This document shows, piece after piece, positions 1-8,472 of a DNA stretch of 10,469 bases (the stretch's first letter is position 1; each line of letters opens with the position of its first letter). The position numbers and the translations under genes were made by a program. The DNA comes from DAOTXN01 sp034435435 (lineage in GTDB: Bacteria > Chloroflexota > Anaerolineae > S140-20): contig DAOTXN010000176.1 in the NCBI GenBank assembly GCA_034435435.1, positions 1 to 10,469 of the forward strand. Direction: 5' to 3'. The notes under the pieces are model-generated. The model was not told the origin of the DNA. It made no database searches and was given only the letters and a program-made list of their open reading frames with translations.

Positions 1-6
1 CTTGCC

Positions 7-25
7 AGGTGCGTCGCGCCTTTTT
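7..25 (+). terminator. Probable intrinsic terminator of a gene upstream of the window
   Basis: A short hairpin AGGTGC-GTC-GCGCCT (positions 7-21, one G-T pair, three-base loop) runs directly into a run of five T (21-25). This is the classic layout of a rho-independent terminator. It would end a + strand transcript entering from the left, whose gene lies outside the window. The stem is only six pairs, so the call is moderate. Confidence 0.4.
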
Positions 26-63
26 GTGGTAAAAAATGATTCGACTGAAACAACTCCGATTTT

Positions 64-169
64 AAACACAAAGACGCAAAGGCACAAAGAATCTCAAAGG
101 CGGATTGCCAAGAGTTTTAAACCCGAGTCGTTCTTTGAAAAATCTTTGTGTCTTGGTGAACTTGGTGGT
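64..169. repeat. Imperfect palindromic intergenic repeat of the CACAAAGACRCAAAGG type
   Basis: The left arm (about 64-99, containing CACAAAGACGCAAAGGCACA) and the right arm (about 131-169, containing TCTTTGTGTCTTGGTGAACT) are imperfect reverse complements. The best paired blocks are CACAAAG/CTTTGTG and TCAAAG/CTTTGA. This AAAG-rich sequence is a recurrent intergenic element in several bacterial phyla. When read through it gives the familiar spurious peptide NTKTQRHKE, which happens here in the frame upstream of the pentapeptide gene. It is therefore non-coding, and it argues that the downstream gene starts after it. Confidence 0.6.
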
Positions 170-181
170 AAGAGAAACGAG

Positions 182-772
182 ATGCACGAGCGAAACGAAT
201 TCTGGCAACGCCGGGTCAACGATACGCTATTGATCGAAGTGCTGCCCGGTGAGCGCCCCGGCCTGTTGATCGAAAGAGCAGGCCAGGGCGTCATCGAGAT
301 CGGGTATGCAGAAATCCGCCCCCTCATCGACACGTTGACCACCGCTTTTGGCGAGTTGTACATCCTCAAAGACCCTGGAACCATCGCTCAAGTCAAGGAC
401 CTGCTGGCGCGAGATGTCACTCTGATCTCGTCGGATGATCAGGCGGAACTCTCCCCCGCCGGCCAGCGTGTCAAGGCTCAAGAACTGCTGCGGCGCTATC
501 AAATCGGTGAGCGCGGCTTCCCCAGAGCCGATCTGCGTCACGCCAACCTGGCCGGGATGGACTTGCACGGCATCAACCTGGTCGGCGCCGACCTGACCGG
601 GGCCAATCTGGAAGGCGCTAACTTGCAAGATGCGAACCTGGCTTTTGCCAACTTGAGTGAGGCCAGATTGAACAGCGCAGATTTGCGAGGGGCAAAGGTG
701 ACGGTCGAGCAGCTCGCCCAGACCAAATTGCTATCCGGCGCCCTCATGCCCGACGGCATGCAGCACGATTAA
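182..772 (+). CDS. Pentapeptide-repeat protein, 196 aa
   Basis: Residues 116-170 are eleven consecutive five-residue units of the A(D/N)LxG type (ADLRH, ANLAG, ADLTG, ANLEG, ANLQD and so on), which fold as a right-handed quadrilateral beta-helix. The N-terminal 110 residues are a non-repeat region that I do not recognise. The C-terminal tail (VEQLAQ...GALMPDG) is the usual cap of this family. There is no signal peptide or membrane segment, so it is probably cytoplasmic. Pentapeptide proteins are structural or binding scaffolds; some protect DNA gyrase, but nothing here points to that. The frame stays open to base 2, yet the extra 60 codons lie in the palindromic repeat. ATG at 182, just after the repeat, is the sensible start, although its ribosome-binding site is weak. 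The cellular role is unknown. Confidence 0.85.
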   Translation: MHERNEFWQRRVNDTLLIEVLPGERPGLLIERAGQGVIEIGYAEIRPLIDTLTTAFGELYILKDPGTIAQVKDLLARDVTLISSDDQAELSPAGQRVKAQELLRRYQIGERGFPRADLRHANLAGMDLHGINLVGADLTGANLEGANLQDANLAFANLSEARLNSADLRGAKVTVEQLAQTKLLSGALMPDGMQHD

Positions 773-836
773 GGTCGCGTTGTCACGTCAACCTTAAAAT
801 TTCTTTGCGATTGTCCTACATTTTACCTTTCAATAG

Positions 837-865
837 TTGTGGGCGGGGGATAAATATGCTATACT
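837..865 (+). promoter_or_regulatory. Sigma70-type promoter for the 1052 gene
   Basis: TTGTGG (837-842), a 17-base spacer and TATACT (860-865), preceded by TG at 857-858 (extended -10), match a primary sigma-factor promoter well. The predicted start is near base 872. The last two bases of the -10 box are the first two of the inverted-repeat element that begins at 864, so the element boundary forms part of the promoter. The untranslated leader would be about 180 bases. Confidence 0.5.
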
Positions 866-956
866 AGCAGCCTGTCGGACAACCCTGTCATATAGGGCCT
901 TGCGCCCATTTTGGACGCCCACGAGGGGCTAAATTACATCTCCGACAGGCTGCTAG
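864..956. mobile_element. MITE-like element, 93 bp, perfect 16-bp terminal inverted repeats
   Basis: CTAGCAGCCTGTCGGA (864-879) is the exact reverse complement of TCCGACAGGCTGCTAG (941-956), with a 61-base interior that encodes nothing. Both ends carry CTAG. As CTAG is its own reverse complement, it may be either part of the repeat or a 4-bp target duplication, leaving 12-bp inverted repeats. Some IS5-group elements duplicate CTAG-like targets, so a non-autonomous derivative of such an element is plausible. No transposase is present in the window. The family assignment is inference; the inverted repeat itself is directly seen. Confidence 0.6.
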
Positions 957-1051
957 GCATTGAGTTGACGTATTTGGGGGGCCACGATGATCGATCCCGG
1001 TCAACAGCGCGCCTGCATCAAAAGGATAAACCCACTACTCCGGAGACTTTG

Positions 1052-1969
1052 ATGAAACGAGCCGTCAGCGTCAGCCTGGGTAGTTCCGCTCGCGACAAGC
1101 ACGTCATGGTCCACCTCAACGCGCAACCTATTCAAGCTGAGCGCCGGGGCACGGATGGCGACGTCGCCCAGGCCCGCCGCCTGTTCGCCGAGCTAGACGG
1201 CCAGGTGGACGCGCTGGGCGTGGGCGGTGTAGACCTGTATTTGCGCCTGGACGAGCGCGAGTACCCGCTGCGGGCTGCCCTCAAGCTGGTGCAAGACGTG
1301 CATCGCACGCCGGTGGTGGACGGTCGCGGACTCAAGCACACGCTTGAGCGCCGCGTGTTCAACCTGGCTGCAAATGAGTTGGGCGGCGCGCCCCGCTTCC
1401 GGCGCGCTTTTATCCCCATGGCCGCGGATCGCCTGGGATTGGCTCAGGCCGTAAGTGAGGCAGCCGACCAGGTCGTTTTTGGCGATTTGATGATCGGGCT
1501 GGGTTTGCCCCTGCCTGTCTATGGCCTGGAGCGTTATCGGCGCGTGGCGCGGCTGTTGTTGCCGCTGGTCAGCCACTTTCCCATGCGGATGCTCTATTAT
1601 GGCAGCGGCGGGGATCAGCGCCGGCCCAAGTATCAGCGCCAGTGGCAGCAGGCCGATCTACTGGCAGGCGACTTTTTATTCATGCGCAAATATCTGCCCG
1701 ACGACCTGGCCGGCAAAACCGTCGTCACCAACACCACGACCGCCGATAATGTAGAGTGGTTAAGGGCGCGCGGGGTGCAGTTGGTCATCACCACCACGCC
1801 CCGCTACGAAGGCCGCTCCTTTGGCACTAATCTGATGGAAGCCGTCCTGACGGCTTTTGCCGGTCAGGGCCGCCAGCTCACCGATGCAGAGTTGAACGGC
1901 TTGATTGACGAGCTCGACATCCGGCCCAGCGTACAATGGCTGAGTCAGGGTGAGAGGGGGGAAACGTAG
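1052..1969 (+). CDS. Conserved protein of the family often labelled quinate 5-dehydrogenase, 305 aa
   Basis: The N-terminus (VSVSLGSSARDK), followed by RRGTDGD (31-37), GVGGVDLYL (56-64) and VVDGRGLKHTLER (88-100), recalls a conserved bacterial family usually annotated 'quinate 5-dehydrogenase'. I know of no firm biochemical basis for that label. I see no standard GxGxxG nucleotide-binding loop near the N-terminus, so the enzymatic name should be treated cautiously. Residues 145-175 are hydrophobic, but no convincing membrane or signal segment is present. ATG 1052 is chosen because GGAG lies six bases upstream (1042-1045). The longer open frame from 911 runs through the MITE-like element. The next gene follows after 23 bases, suggesting co-transcription from the promoter at 837-865. 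The family match is from memory; the function is uncertain. Confidence 0.75.
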   Translation: MKRAVSVSLGSSARDKHVMVHLNAQPIQAERRGTDGDVAQARRLFAELDGQVDALGVGGVDLYLRLDEREYPLRAALKLVQDVHRTPVVDGRGLKHTLERRVFNLAANELGGAPRFRRAFIPMAADRLGLAQAVSEAADQVVFGDLMIGLGLPLPVYGLERYRRVARLLLPLVSHFPMRMLYYGSGGDQRRPKYQRQWQQADLLAGDFLFMRKYLPDDLAGKTVVTNTTTADNVEWLRARGVQLVITTTPRYEGRSFGTNLMEAVLTAFAGQGRQLTDAELNGLIDELDIRPSVQWLSQGERGET

Positions 1970-1992
1970 ACTGTTGGAGCGCGGGGGGGGAC

Positions 1993-2427
1993 ATGAAAAA
2001 AGAACAACATCAGATAAGCGGTCAACTGAGACTGGAATGGGCCTATAGTCGTTGGCCGATCCTATGGATTGCACGCGAGGGAAATGGCCGCGTGCGGATC
2101 GAGTTGTCGGAGGTGCAATACCTGGCCCATCTATTGCACAACGTAGCGGCGGACCTGGCTGGTTATCAAGTGGGAAACCACGTGCCGGTGACATCAGACG
2201 AGGGCGCCAACGGCTGGCGCCGGCTGGTCGGCCAAACGGTGCAGGTGCCCGACGGCGACTTTGGCACGGTCATGGGACCGGTGGGCGATTGGTCCCAACT
2301 GCACTCGGCCGGTTGCGTTTTGGTGAGCTTTGCGAACAGGCGCCCTCAGGTTTTCCACCTGGACGAGATCGAGGCGCCGGCGCAAGCGGTTCATTCCGCG
2401 TTACACGCCAAACCTCAGACACATTGA
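1993..2427 (+). CDS. Hypothetical protein with possible SH3-like barrel region, 144 aa
   Basis: I do not recognise this protein. It starts with ATG after a G-rich run (1983-1990) that can act as a weak ribosome-binding site, 23 bases behind the previous stop, so it probably shares that transcript. Residues 11-60 (LEWAYSRWPILWIAREG, then a helix-like ELSEVQYLAHLLHNVAADL) look like a small mixed domain. Residues 78-126 (LVGQTVQVPDGDFGTVMGPVGDW...VLVSFANRRPQVFHLDEIE) have the glycine and valine pattern of a small beta-barrel, as in KOW or SH3-like folds; that is inference. It has no signal peptide or membrane helix. The composition matches the neighbouring genes, and a complete reading frame with a plausible start supports it being real. 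Confidence 0.65.
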   Translation: MKKEQHQISGQLRLEWAYSRWPILWIAREGNGRVRIELSEVQYLAHLLHNVAADLAGYQVGNHVPVTSDEGANGWRRLVGQTVQVPDGDFGTVMGPVGDWSQLHSAGCVLVSFANRRPQVFHLDEIEAPAQAVHSALHAKPQTH

Positions 2428-2445
2428 GCGTTACTGCTCAGAGGG

Positions 2446-2521
2446 GGATATGACAACGAATTTTCAGGATTGACCGAATGACGCACAGATTCGCTCAATC
2501 CTCTGATTCGGTGTCATATCC
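2446..2521. repeat. Long hairpin element, 76 nt, between two operons
   Basis: The left arm 2446-2473 (GGATATGACA...CAGGATTGA) and the right arm 2495-2521 (TCAATCCT...TGTCATATCC) pair over almost their whole length. The inner bases pair again as CGAAT (2475-2479) with ATTCG (2489-2493), leaving a nine-base loop. The result is a stem of about 30 pairs with a few mismatches. There is no trailing T run, so it is not a standard terminator. It could be a MITE-like palindrome with GGATATGACA ends, or an RNA stability element between the 1993 and 2559 genes. Confidence 0.6.
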
Positions 2522-2558
2522 GTGCGGGCTGGGCAGTTACGAAGCGGGTTGATAGGTG

Positions 2559-4043
2559 ATGAAACGATACCAATGGCTGAGGTCAAGCCTGATCCTCCTG
2601 GCGCTGCTGGCGGCCTGCGCGCGCGAGTCCGCGCCGGTCGCCAGTCCGTCGCCCTCCACCGATCCAACTGCCGGCCACCGTCGCCTGGTCATCCTCTACA
2701 CCAACGACGAGCACGGCTGGATGGAGGCCACCGACGAAAGCGGCGGCGCAGCCGGCTTGATGCGGCTGTGGCGCGAAAAGGAAGGCTATACCGAGGACGG
2801 CCCTTTTCTCATCCTCAGCGGGGGCGATATGTGGACCGGCCCGGCCATTTCCACGTGGTTCGACGGGGAATCTATGGCCGAAGTGATGAACGCCATGGGT
2901 TACGCCGCCGCCGCCATCGGCAACCACGAATTTGATTTCGGCCTGGACGGGCTGGCCGAACGGGCCGCCCAATCCGAGTTTCCCTTTCTGGCGGCCAACC
3001 TGCGTGACAAAGCCAGCGGCGCTCCCGCCGACATCGCTCTGCCCTACGTGGTGCAGCAGGTCAACGACGTCCGCGTAGGCATCATCGGCCTCAGCAGCCT
3101 CGATACGCCCCTCACCACCAAGCCCGATAACGTGGCGAGCCTCGACTTTGTCGCTTACGAGCGCGCGCTGTCCGAAATCGCCCCCCAAGTTAGGGCAGAC
3201 GGCGCCGAGCTGCTGGTGGTCGTCGGGCACCTGTGCGCCTCTGAAATGCGCGCGCTGGTTCCCACGGCCGCCGAGCTGGGCGTGGCGGTGATCGGCGGCG
3301 GCCATTGCCACGAACGAGTCAGCCGGCTCGTGGACGGCGTCGCGCTCATCGCGGGGGGACAATACTTGCAGGGCTATGCCAAAGCCGAGTTGACCTTTGA
3401 TACCGCCGCCGACGTGGTCGTGCAAGTCGAGGTGGGCGTTTTTGACAACCCCGTAGAAACCACCCCCGATCCAGAGATCGCCGCGCTGGTTGCCCACTGG
3501 CGCGCCCAGACCGACGCCGCCCTCTCACAGGTCATCGGCTACACGGAAAAGGGCATTGAGCGCCGCTCGAATCAGATGTTCAACATGGTCACAGACGCCT
3601 GGTTGCAGGCCTATCCGTCCGCAGACGTGGCTATGACGAACACCGGCGGCTTTCGCCAGGCCATCCCACCGGGCGAGATCACCCTGGCCGATATTGTGGG
3701 GGTGTTGCCTTTTGACAACGTGCTGATCGACGTGGAGCTGAGCGGCGCCCAACTGCGTGAGAACCTCCAATGCTGCCACCCCGTCGTTGGCGGCATGACC
3801 ACCCTTCCCACGGTTCAACTGGCCGACGGCGCGCCGCTGGACGATAACGCCACCTATCACGTGCTGGTCAACGACTTTATGTATGGCGGCGGGGATAGCT
3901 TTCGGCTCCAGGCCTACGACCCGGCTGCCTACAACACGGCCATTGACTGGCGCCAGCCGGTGATCGACTGGATCAGCGCCCTCGACACGTCGCCCGAAAA
4001 CCCGCTGGACGCCTACCTGGACCCCACGCCGCGCCAGCGTTAG
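2559..4043 (+). CDS. Lipoprotein 5'-nucleotidase / 2',3'-cyclic phosphodiesterase family (UshA-like), 494 aa
   Basis: This is an exported metallophosphoesterase that hydrolyses nucleotides to nucleosides and phosphate. Residues 1-20 are a lipoprotein signal: basic MKR, a hydrophobic stretch and the lipobox LAAC with Cys20. They are followed by a Ser/Pro-rich linker. The catalytic N-domain carries the dimetal motifs in order: TNDEHG (48-53), GGDMWTG (88-94), GNHEFDFG (121-128), VVGHL (221-225) and GGGHCHE (247-252 region). The C-terminal substrate-binding domain has the family signatures NTGGFRQAIPPGEIT (361-375), LPFDN (383-387) and NDFMYGGGDSF (438-448). The usual NGGGxR is here NTGGFR, a mild variation. 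Length is near the bacterial norm (about 500-550). ATG 2559 is used, although GTG 2556 is in frame just before it and the ribosome-binding site is weak. Exact substrates cannot be told. It probably scavenges nucleotides outside the cell. Confidence 0.92.
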   Translation: MKRYQWLRSSLILLALLAACARESAPVASPSPSTDPTAGHRRLVILYTNDEHGWMEATDESGGAAGLMRLWREKEGYTEDGPFLILSGGDMWTGPAISTWFDGESMAEVMNAMGYAAAAIGNHEFDFGLDGLAERAAQSEFPFLAANLRDKASGAPADIALPYVVQQVNDVRVGIIGLSSLDTPLTTKPDNVASLDFVAYERALSEIAPQVRADGAELLVVVGHLCASEMRALVPTAAELGVAVIGGGHCHERVSRLVDGVALIAGGQYLQGYAKAELTFDTAADVVVQVEVGVFDNPVETTPDPEIAALVAHWRAQTDAALSQVIGYTEKGIERRSNQMFNMVTDAWLQAYPSADVAMTNTGGFRQAIPPGEITLADIVGVLPFDNVLIDVELSGAQLRENLQCCHPVVGGMTTLPTVQLADGAPLDDNATYHVLVNDFMYGGGDSFRLQAYDPAAYNTAIDWRQPVIDWISALDTSPENPLDAYLDPTPRQR

Positions 4044-4052
4044 GAGCAGGAG

Positions 4053-4682
4053 ATGCCTCAGACGCCCATTGATCGCAGCCCGGAGCCGATTCGCTTGTTC
4101 CAATCGAGCTTTTTCGAGCGATTGACGCACATCTCGCCGCTCGTGGTGCTCATCCTGTGGGCGCCGGTGTGCGGCTGTTTTCTAGTCGCGGCCCTGCTCG
4201 ACCGGCCAGCGCGCACCTCCCTCCTCTACATCCCCCTGGCCTGGCTGCTCGGCCTGTTCATCTGGACCTTTGTAGAATACGTGGTGCACCGCTTTGTGTT
4301 CCATTTTCGCCCGCGCACGCCCTGGCAGGAACGGGTATTGTTTCTGTTTCACGGCGTGCACCACGCCCAGCCGCAAGCCAAAACCCGCCTGGTGATGCCG
4401 CCGGCAGTGAGTATTCCTCTGGCGTTGTTCTTTTATGGGCTGTTCTATATGGCTGGTTCGTTGCTCGCAAGCGCCCGCTGGGTCGCGCCGCTGTTCTCCG
4501 GTTTCGTGGCCGGCTACCTGACCTACGATATGCTCCATTATGCCACCCACCATTTGCCCATGCGCGGCAAGCTCCTCAAATACCTCAAACGCCACCACAT
4601 GCTGCACCATTTCAAGACCCCCGATCAACGCTTCGGAGTCAGCTCGCCGCTGTGGGATATCGTGTTCGGGACCATGGGGTGA
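4053..4682 (+). CDS. Fatty acid 2-hydroxylase-type membrane di-iron enzyme, 209 aa
   Basis: This integral membrane oxygenase belongs to the fatty acid hydroxylase / sterol desaturase superfamily. The eight-histidine di-iron pattern is complete: HRFVFH (79-84), HGVHH (100-104), HYATHH (162-167) and HHMLHH (181-186). The text around it (RLVMPP after the HGVHH box; FGVSSPLWDIVFGT at the end) resembles yeast Scs7 and animal FA2H, which 2-hydroxylate acyl chains of sphingolipids. That is a better match than sterol desaturases. Hydrophobic spans lie at about 29-50, 57-77, 118-138 and 145-160. Unlike Scs7, there is no N-terminal cytochrome b5 domain, so electrons must come from a separate partner. 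The start ATG 4053 follows GGAG/CAGGAG nine bases after the nucleotidase stop, suggesting translation from one mRNA. The substrate is inferred from similarity only. Confidence 0.88.
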   Translation: MPQTPIDRSPEPIRLFQSSFFERLTHISPLVVLILWAPVCGCFLVAALLDRPARTSLLYIPLAWLLGLFIWTFVEYVVHRFVFHFRPRTPWQERVLFLFHGVHHAQPQAKTRLVMPPAVSIPLALFFYGLFYMAGSLLASARWVAPLFSGFVAGYLTYDMLHYATHHLPMRGKLLKYLKRHHMLHHFKTPDQRFGVSSPLWDIVFGTMG

Positions 4683-4706
4683 GTTAGTTTTTGGCGCAAA
4701 ACAGGG

Positions 4707-4753
4707 CGGAGGCCCCGCTTCAGCGGGGTTTCCCGGCTAAAGCCAGGCCTCCG
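4707..4753. repeat. Branched palindromic intergenic repeat (outer stem plus two hairpins)
   Basis: The outer arms CGGAGG (4707-4712) and CCTCCG (4748-4753) enclose a perfect hairpin CCCCGC-TTCA-GCGGGG (4713-4728) and a second imperfect one centred on GGC-TAAA-GCC (4735-4744). Folded, this gives a three-way junction. The first hairpin is followed by only three T, so it might weakly terminate the upstream operon. The regular architecture is more like a dispersed intergenic repeat. It fills much of the gap between the hydroxylase and dehydrogenase genes. Confidence 0.5.
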
Positions 4754-4794
4754 GCAACGTTTTACACCAAGAACGAACTAGGGAGCGCAAGACA

Positions 4795-5622
4795 TTGAGC
4801 AAGGTCGTGTTGATTACTGGCGCATCCTCGGGCATCGGACGGGCCTGCGCCACGCATTTGCACCGGCGCGGTTATCGCGTCTATGGCGCCAGTCGCGGCG
4901 TCGACCACATCGTTGCCGACCCCGAGGGCGGCTTTTGGATGATCCCGATGGACGTGGACGACGACGACTCGGTGCAGCGCGGCGTCGAGCTGGTGTTGGA
5001 GCGCGAGGGACAGTTGGATGGGGTGGTCAATAACGCCGGGTTTGGCATCGCCGGCGCGGTAGAGGACACGCGCATCGCCGAGGCCAAAGCGCAGTTCGAG
5101 ACCAACTTTTTCGGCGTCGTGCGCGTATGCCAGGCCGTGTTGCCCGCCATGCGCCGGCAAGGCCGTGGACACGTCATCATCGTCGGGTCGCTGGCCGGGC
5201 TGGTGGGTGTGCCGTTCCAGGGCTTTTACAGCGCCGCCAAGTTCGCGCTGGAGGGGCTGGCGGAGGCGCTACGGGTCGAAGTGCGCCCTTTTGGCGTGCG
5301 CGTGATCCTGATCGAGCCGGGCGATTTTCGCACGTGCTTTTCCGCCCGGCGGGTGCGCACGGCCCGCTCTCAAGCCGATTCCGTTTACCGGGCGCGATTC
5401 GATACCGCCTTGAGCATCATGGAGGCCGACGAGCGCAAGGGCGCGGACCCGATTCTGATCGCCCGGCTGGTCGAAAAAATCATCGAAACGCCGTCGCCCC
5501 GGCTGCGCTACACCACCGGCCCGGCCCTGCAACGGCTCGCGCTCGCCCTCAAGCGTTTCGCGCCCCATCGCCTGTTCGAGTGGGGACTGCGCAAGTATTA
5601 TAAATTGGACACATCCAGGTAG
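4795..5622 (+). CDS. Short-chain dehydrogenase/reductase (SDR), 275 aa
   Basis: This is a classical SDR oxidoreductase using NAD(P). It has the cofactor loop TGASSGIG (8-15), NNAG (79-82), a structural Asn104 and the catalytic Ser132-Tyr145-Lys149 set (YSAAK). The EPGDFRT stretch (174-180) follows as usual. ArgS34 region 'GASRG' after strand two has an arginine that often favours NADP. The C-terminal 70 residues (RLRYTTGPALQRLALALKRFAP...LFEWGLRKYY) resemble SDRs related to retinol, hydroxysteroid or ketosphinganine reductases, so a lipid ketone/alcohol is a plausible substrate; this is inference. The start is TTG 4795, with GGGAG at 4781-4785; the frame begins two residues before the conserved first strand. 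The neighbouring fatty acid hydroxylase supports a lipid role. The TAG stop lies inside a repeat unit (5619-5642). Confidence 0.9.
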   Translation: MSKVVLITGASSGIGRACATHLHRRGYRVYGASRGVDHIVADPEGGFWMIPMDVDDDDSVQRGVELVLEREGQLDGVVNNAGFGIAGAVEDTRIAEAKAQFETNFFGVVRVCQAVLPAMRRQGRGHVIIVGSLAGLVGVPFQGFYSAAKFALEGLAEALRVEVRPFGVRVILIEPGDFRTCFSARRVRTARSQADSVYRARFDTALSIMEADERKGADPILIARLVEKIIETPSPRLRYTTGPALQRLALALKRFAPHRLFEWGLRKYYKLDTSR

Positions 5623-5676
5623 GGCGGGGTTCCATACCCGCCTCGAAAAGATGGCGCGTATGGAAACGCGCCCTAC
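5619..5676. repeat. Inverted repeat of GTAGGGCG-type units overlapping the SDR stop codon
   Basis: A 24-base left arm (5619-5642, starting GTAGGGCGGGGTTCCATACC) and a 24-base right arm (5653-5676, ending AACGCGCCCTAC) are reverse complements apart from a few bases. The left arm itself contains GGCGGG...CCCGCC and can fold alone. The SDR stop codon TAG (5620-5622) is the second to fourth base of the repeat. A related single unit occurs at 8469-8491. Units of this kind are dispersed intergenic repeats. Confidence 0.65.
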
Positions 5677-5703
5677 GAATCGCCAGGTTGAAAGGAGTTT
5701 GAA

Positions 5704-6621
5704 ATGGCTACCTATCGCATTCTATCGTTAGACGGCGGCGGCATCCGCGGGTTGCTGACTGCCATCCTACTGGAACGGCTGGAGGCGGCCCGTCCCGGCT
5801 TTCTGGCGCAGGTGGACCTGTTTGCCGGAACCTCTACCGGCGGGCTACTGGCCCTGGGTCTCGCGTCGGGGCTGACGCCTACGGAGGCTCGCGCGTTGTA
5901 CGAGGAAAAAGGCGCGTTTGTGTTCAAAGATACGCTGTGGGACGACATCAAAGACTTGGGCCTCACCCTGGGGGCGCAGTATTCCCTCGATAACCTCAAA
6001 ACGGCTCTCACCGAACAGTTCGGCGCTCAGACGCTAGACGACCTGCCCAAAAAAGTGCTCATTTCTACCTTTGACCTGGACAACCAGGCCGCCGAGCCAG
6101 AGCTGCGCACCTGGAAACCCAAGTTCTTTCACAACTATCCTGGCCCCGACTCGGACGGCGAGCAGTCGGTGGTGGACGTAGCCCTCCGCACCGCCGCCGC
6201 GCCGGTCTATTTTCCCACTTTTCAAGGTTACATCGACGGCGGCGTGGTCGCCAACAACCCCAGCATGTGCGCCCTGGCCCAGGCCCTCGACCCGGGCACG
6301 GGCGGTCAGCAGGCGCAAGACGTCGTCCTGCTCTCGCTCAGCACCGGGCGCAACCGGGCTTATCTGGAGGCCCAAAACGCCGACTGGGGCTGGGCGCAGT
6401 GGGCCATCGACCTGCGGCTCATCGGGGTGATGCTAGACGGCAACACCGGCCTGGCGCACTATCAGAGCCAGCGCGTCCTGGGCCAGCGCTATCACCGGCT
6501 CGACCCGCTGCTGCCCAGAAAAGTCGACATGGACGATCTGGACGCCATCCCGTTGCTCATCGAGCTCGCCAACCAGGTCGATTTGACTGAAACCATCGCC
6601 TGGCTGAGCCAATATTTCTAA
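5704..6621 (+). CDS. Patatin-like phospholipase, 305 aa
   Basis: This serine lipid acyl hydrolase has the Ser-Asp dyad fold. The N-terminus has the oxyanion-hole motif DGGGIRG (10-16). The nucleophile elbow is GTSTG (42-46) with Ser44, and the second catalytic residue is Asp178 in DGGVVANNP (178-186). All required residues are present, so it should be active on membrane phospholipids or other acyl lipids. There is no signal peptide or clear membrane helix, so it is cytoplasmic. A strong ribosome-binding site AAAGGAG (5691-5697) sits six bases before ATG. The stop TAA is immediately followed by the ATG of the RNase gene, so the two are surely co-transcribed. Patatin domains occur in anti-phage CBASS operons, but no nucleotide cyclase is nearby. 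An ordinary lipid-turnover enzyme is the safer reading. Confidence 0.92.
   Translation: MATYRILSLDGGGIRGLLTAILLERLEAARPGFLAQVDLFAGTSTGGLLALGLASGLTPTEARALYEEKGAFVFKDTLWDDIKDLGLTLGAQYSLDNLKTALTEQFGAQTLDDLPKKVLISTFDLDNQAAEPELRTWKPKFFHNYPGPDSDGEQSVVDVALRTAAAPVYFPTFQGYIDGGVVANNPSMCALAQALDPGTGGQQAQDVVLLSLSTGRNRAYLEAQNADWGWAQWAIDLRLIGVMLDGNTGLAHYQSQRVLGQRYHRLDPLLPRKVDMDDLDAIPLLIELANQVDLTETIAWLSQYF

Positions 6622-8468
<1,847 letters not shown>

Positions 8469-8472
<4 letters not shown>

Noticed and set aside
771..795. AAGGT/ACCTT pairing followed by AAAATTTCTTT as a terminator of the pentapeptide gene
   Set aside because: Only five pairs with a 15-base loop, and the following run is not a clean T tract.
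964..1005. GTTGAC/GTCAAC inverted pair between the MITE-like element and the 1052 gene
   Set aside because: Six bases separated by 30 is likely chance in a window this size.
2583..3497. Open frame of 304 codons on the - strand
   Set aside because: It is the mirror of the nucleotidase coding sequence, whose motifs are complete; the - strand product is low-complexity Gly/Ala/Arg.
5704..6621. Patatin as an effector of a CBASS anti-phage system
   Set aside because: No CD-NTase cyclase or ancillary Cap genes occur in the window. The neighbours are an SDR and an RNase.
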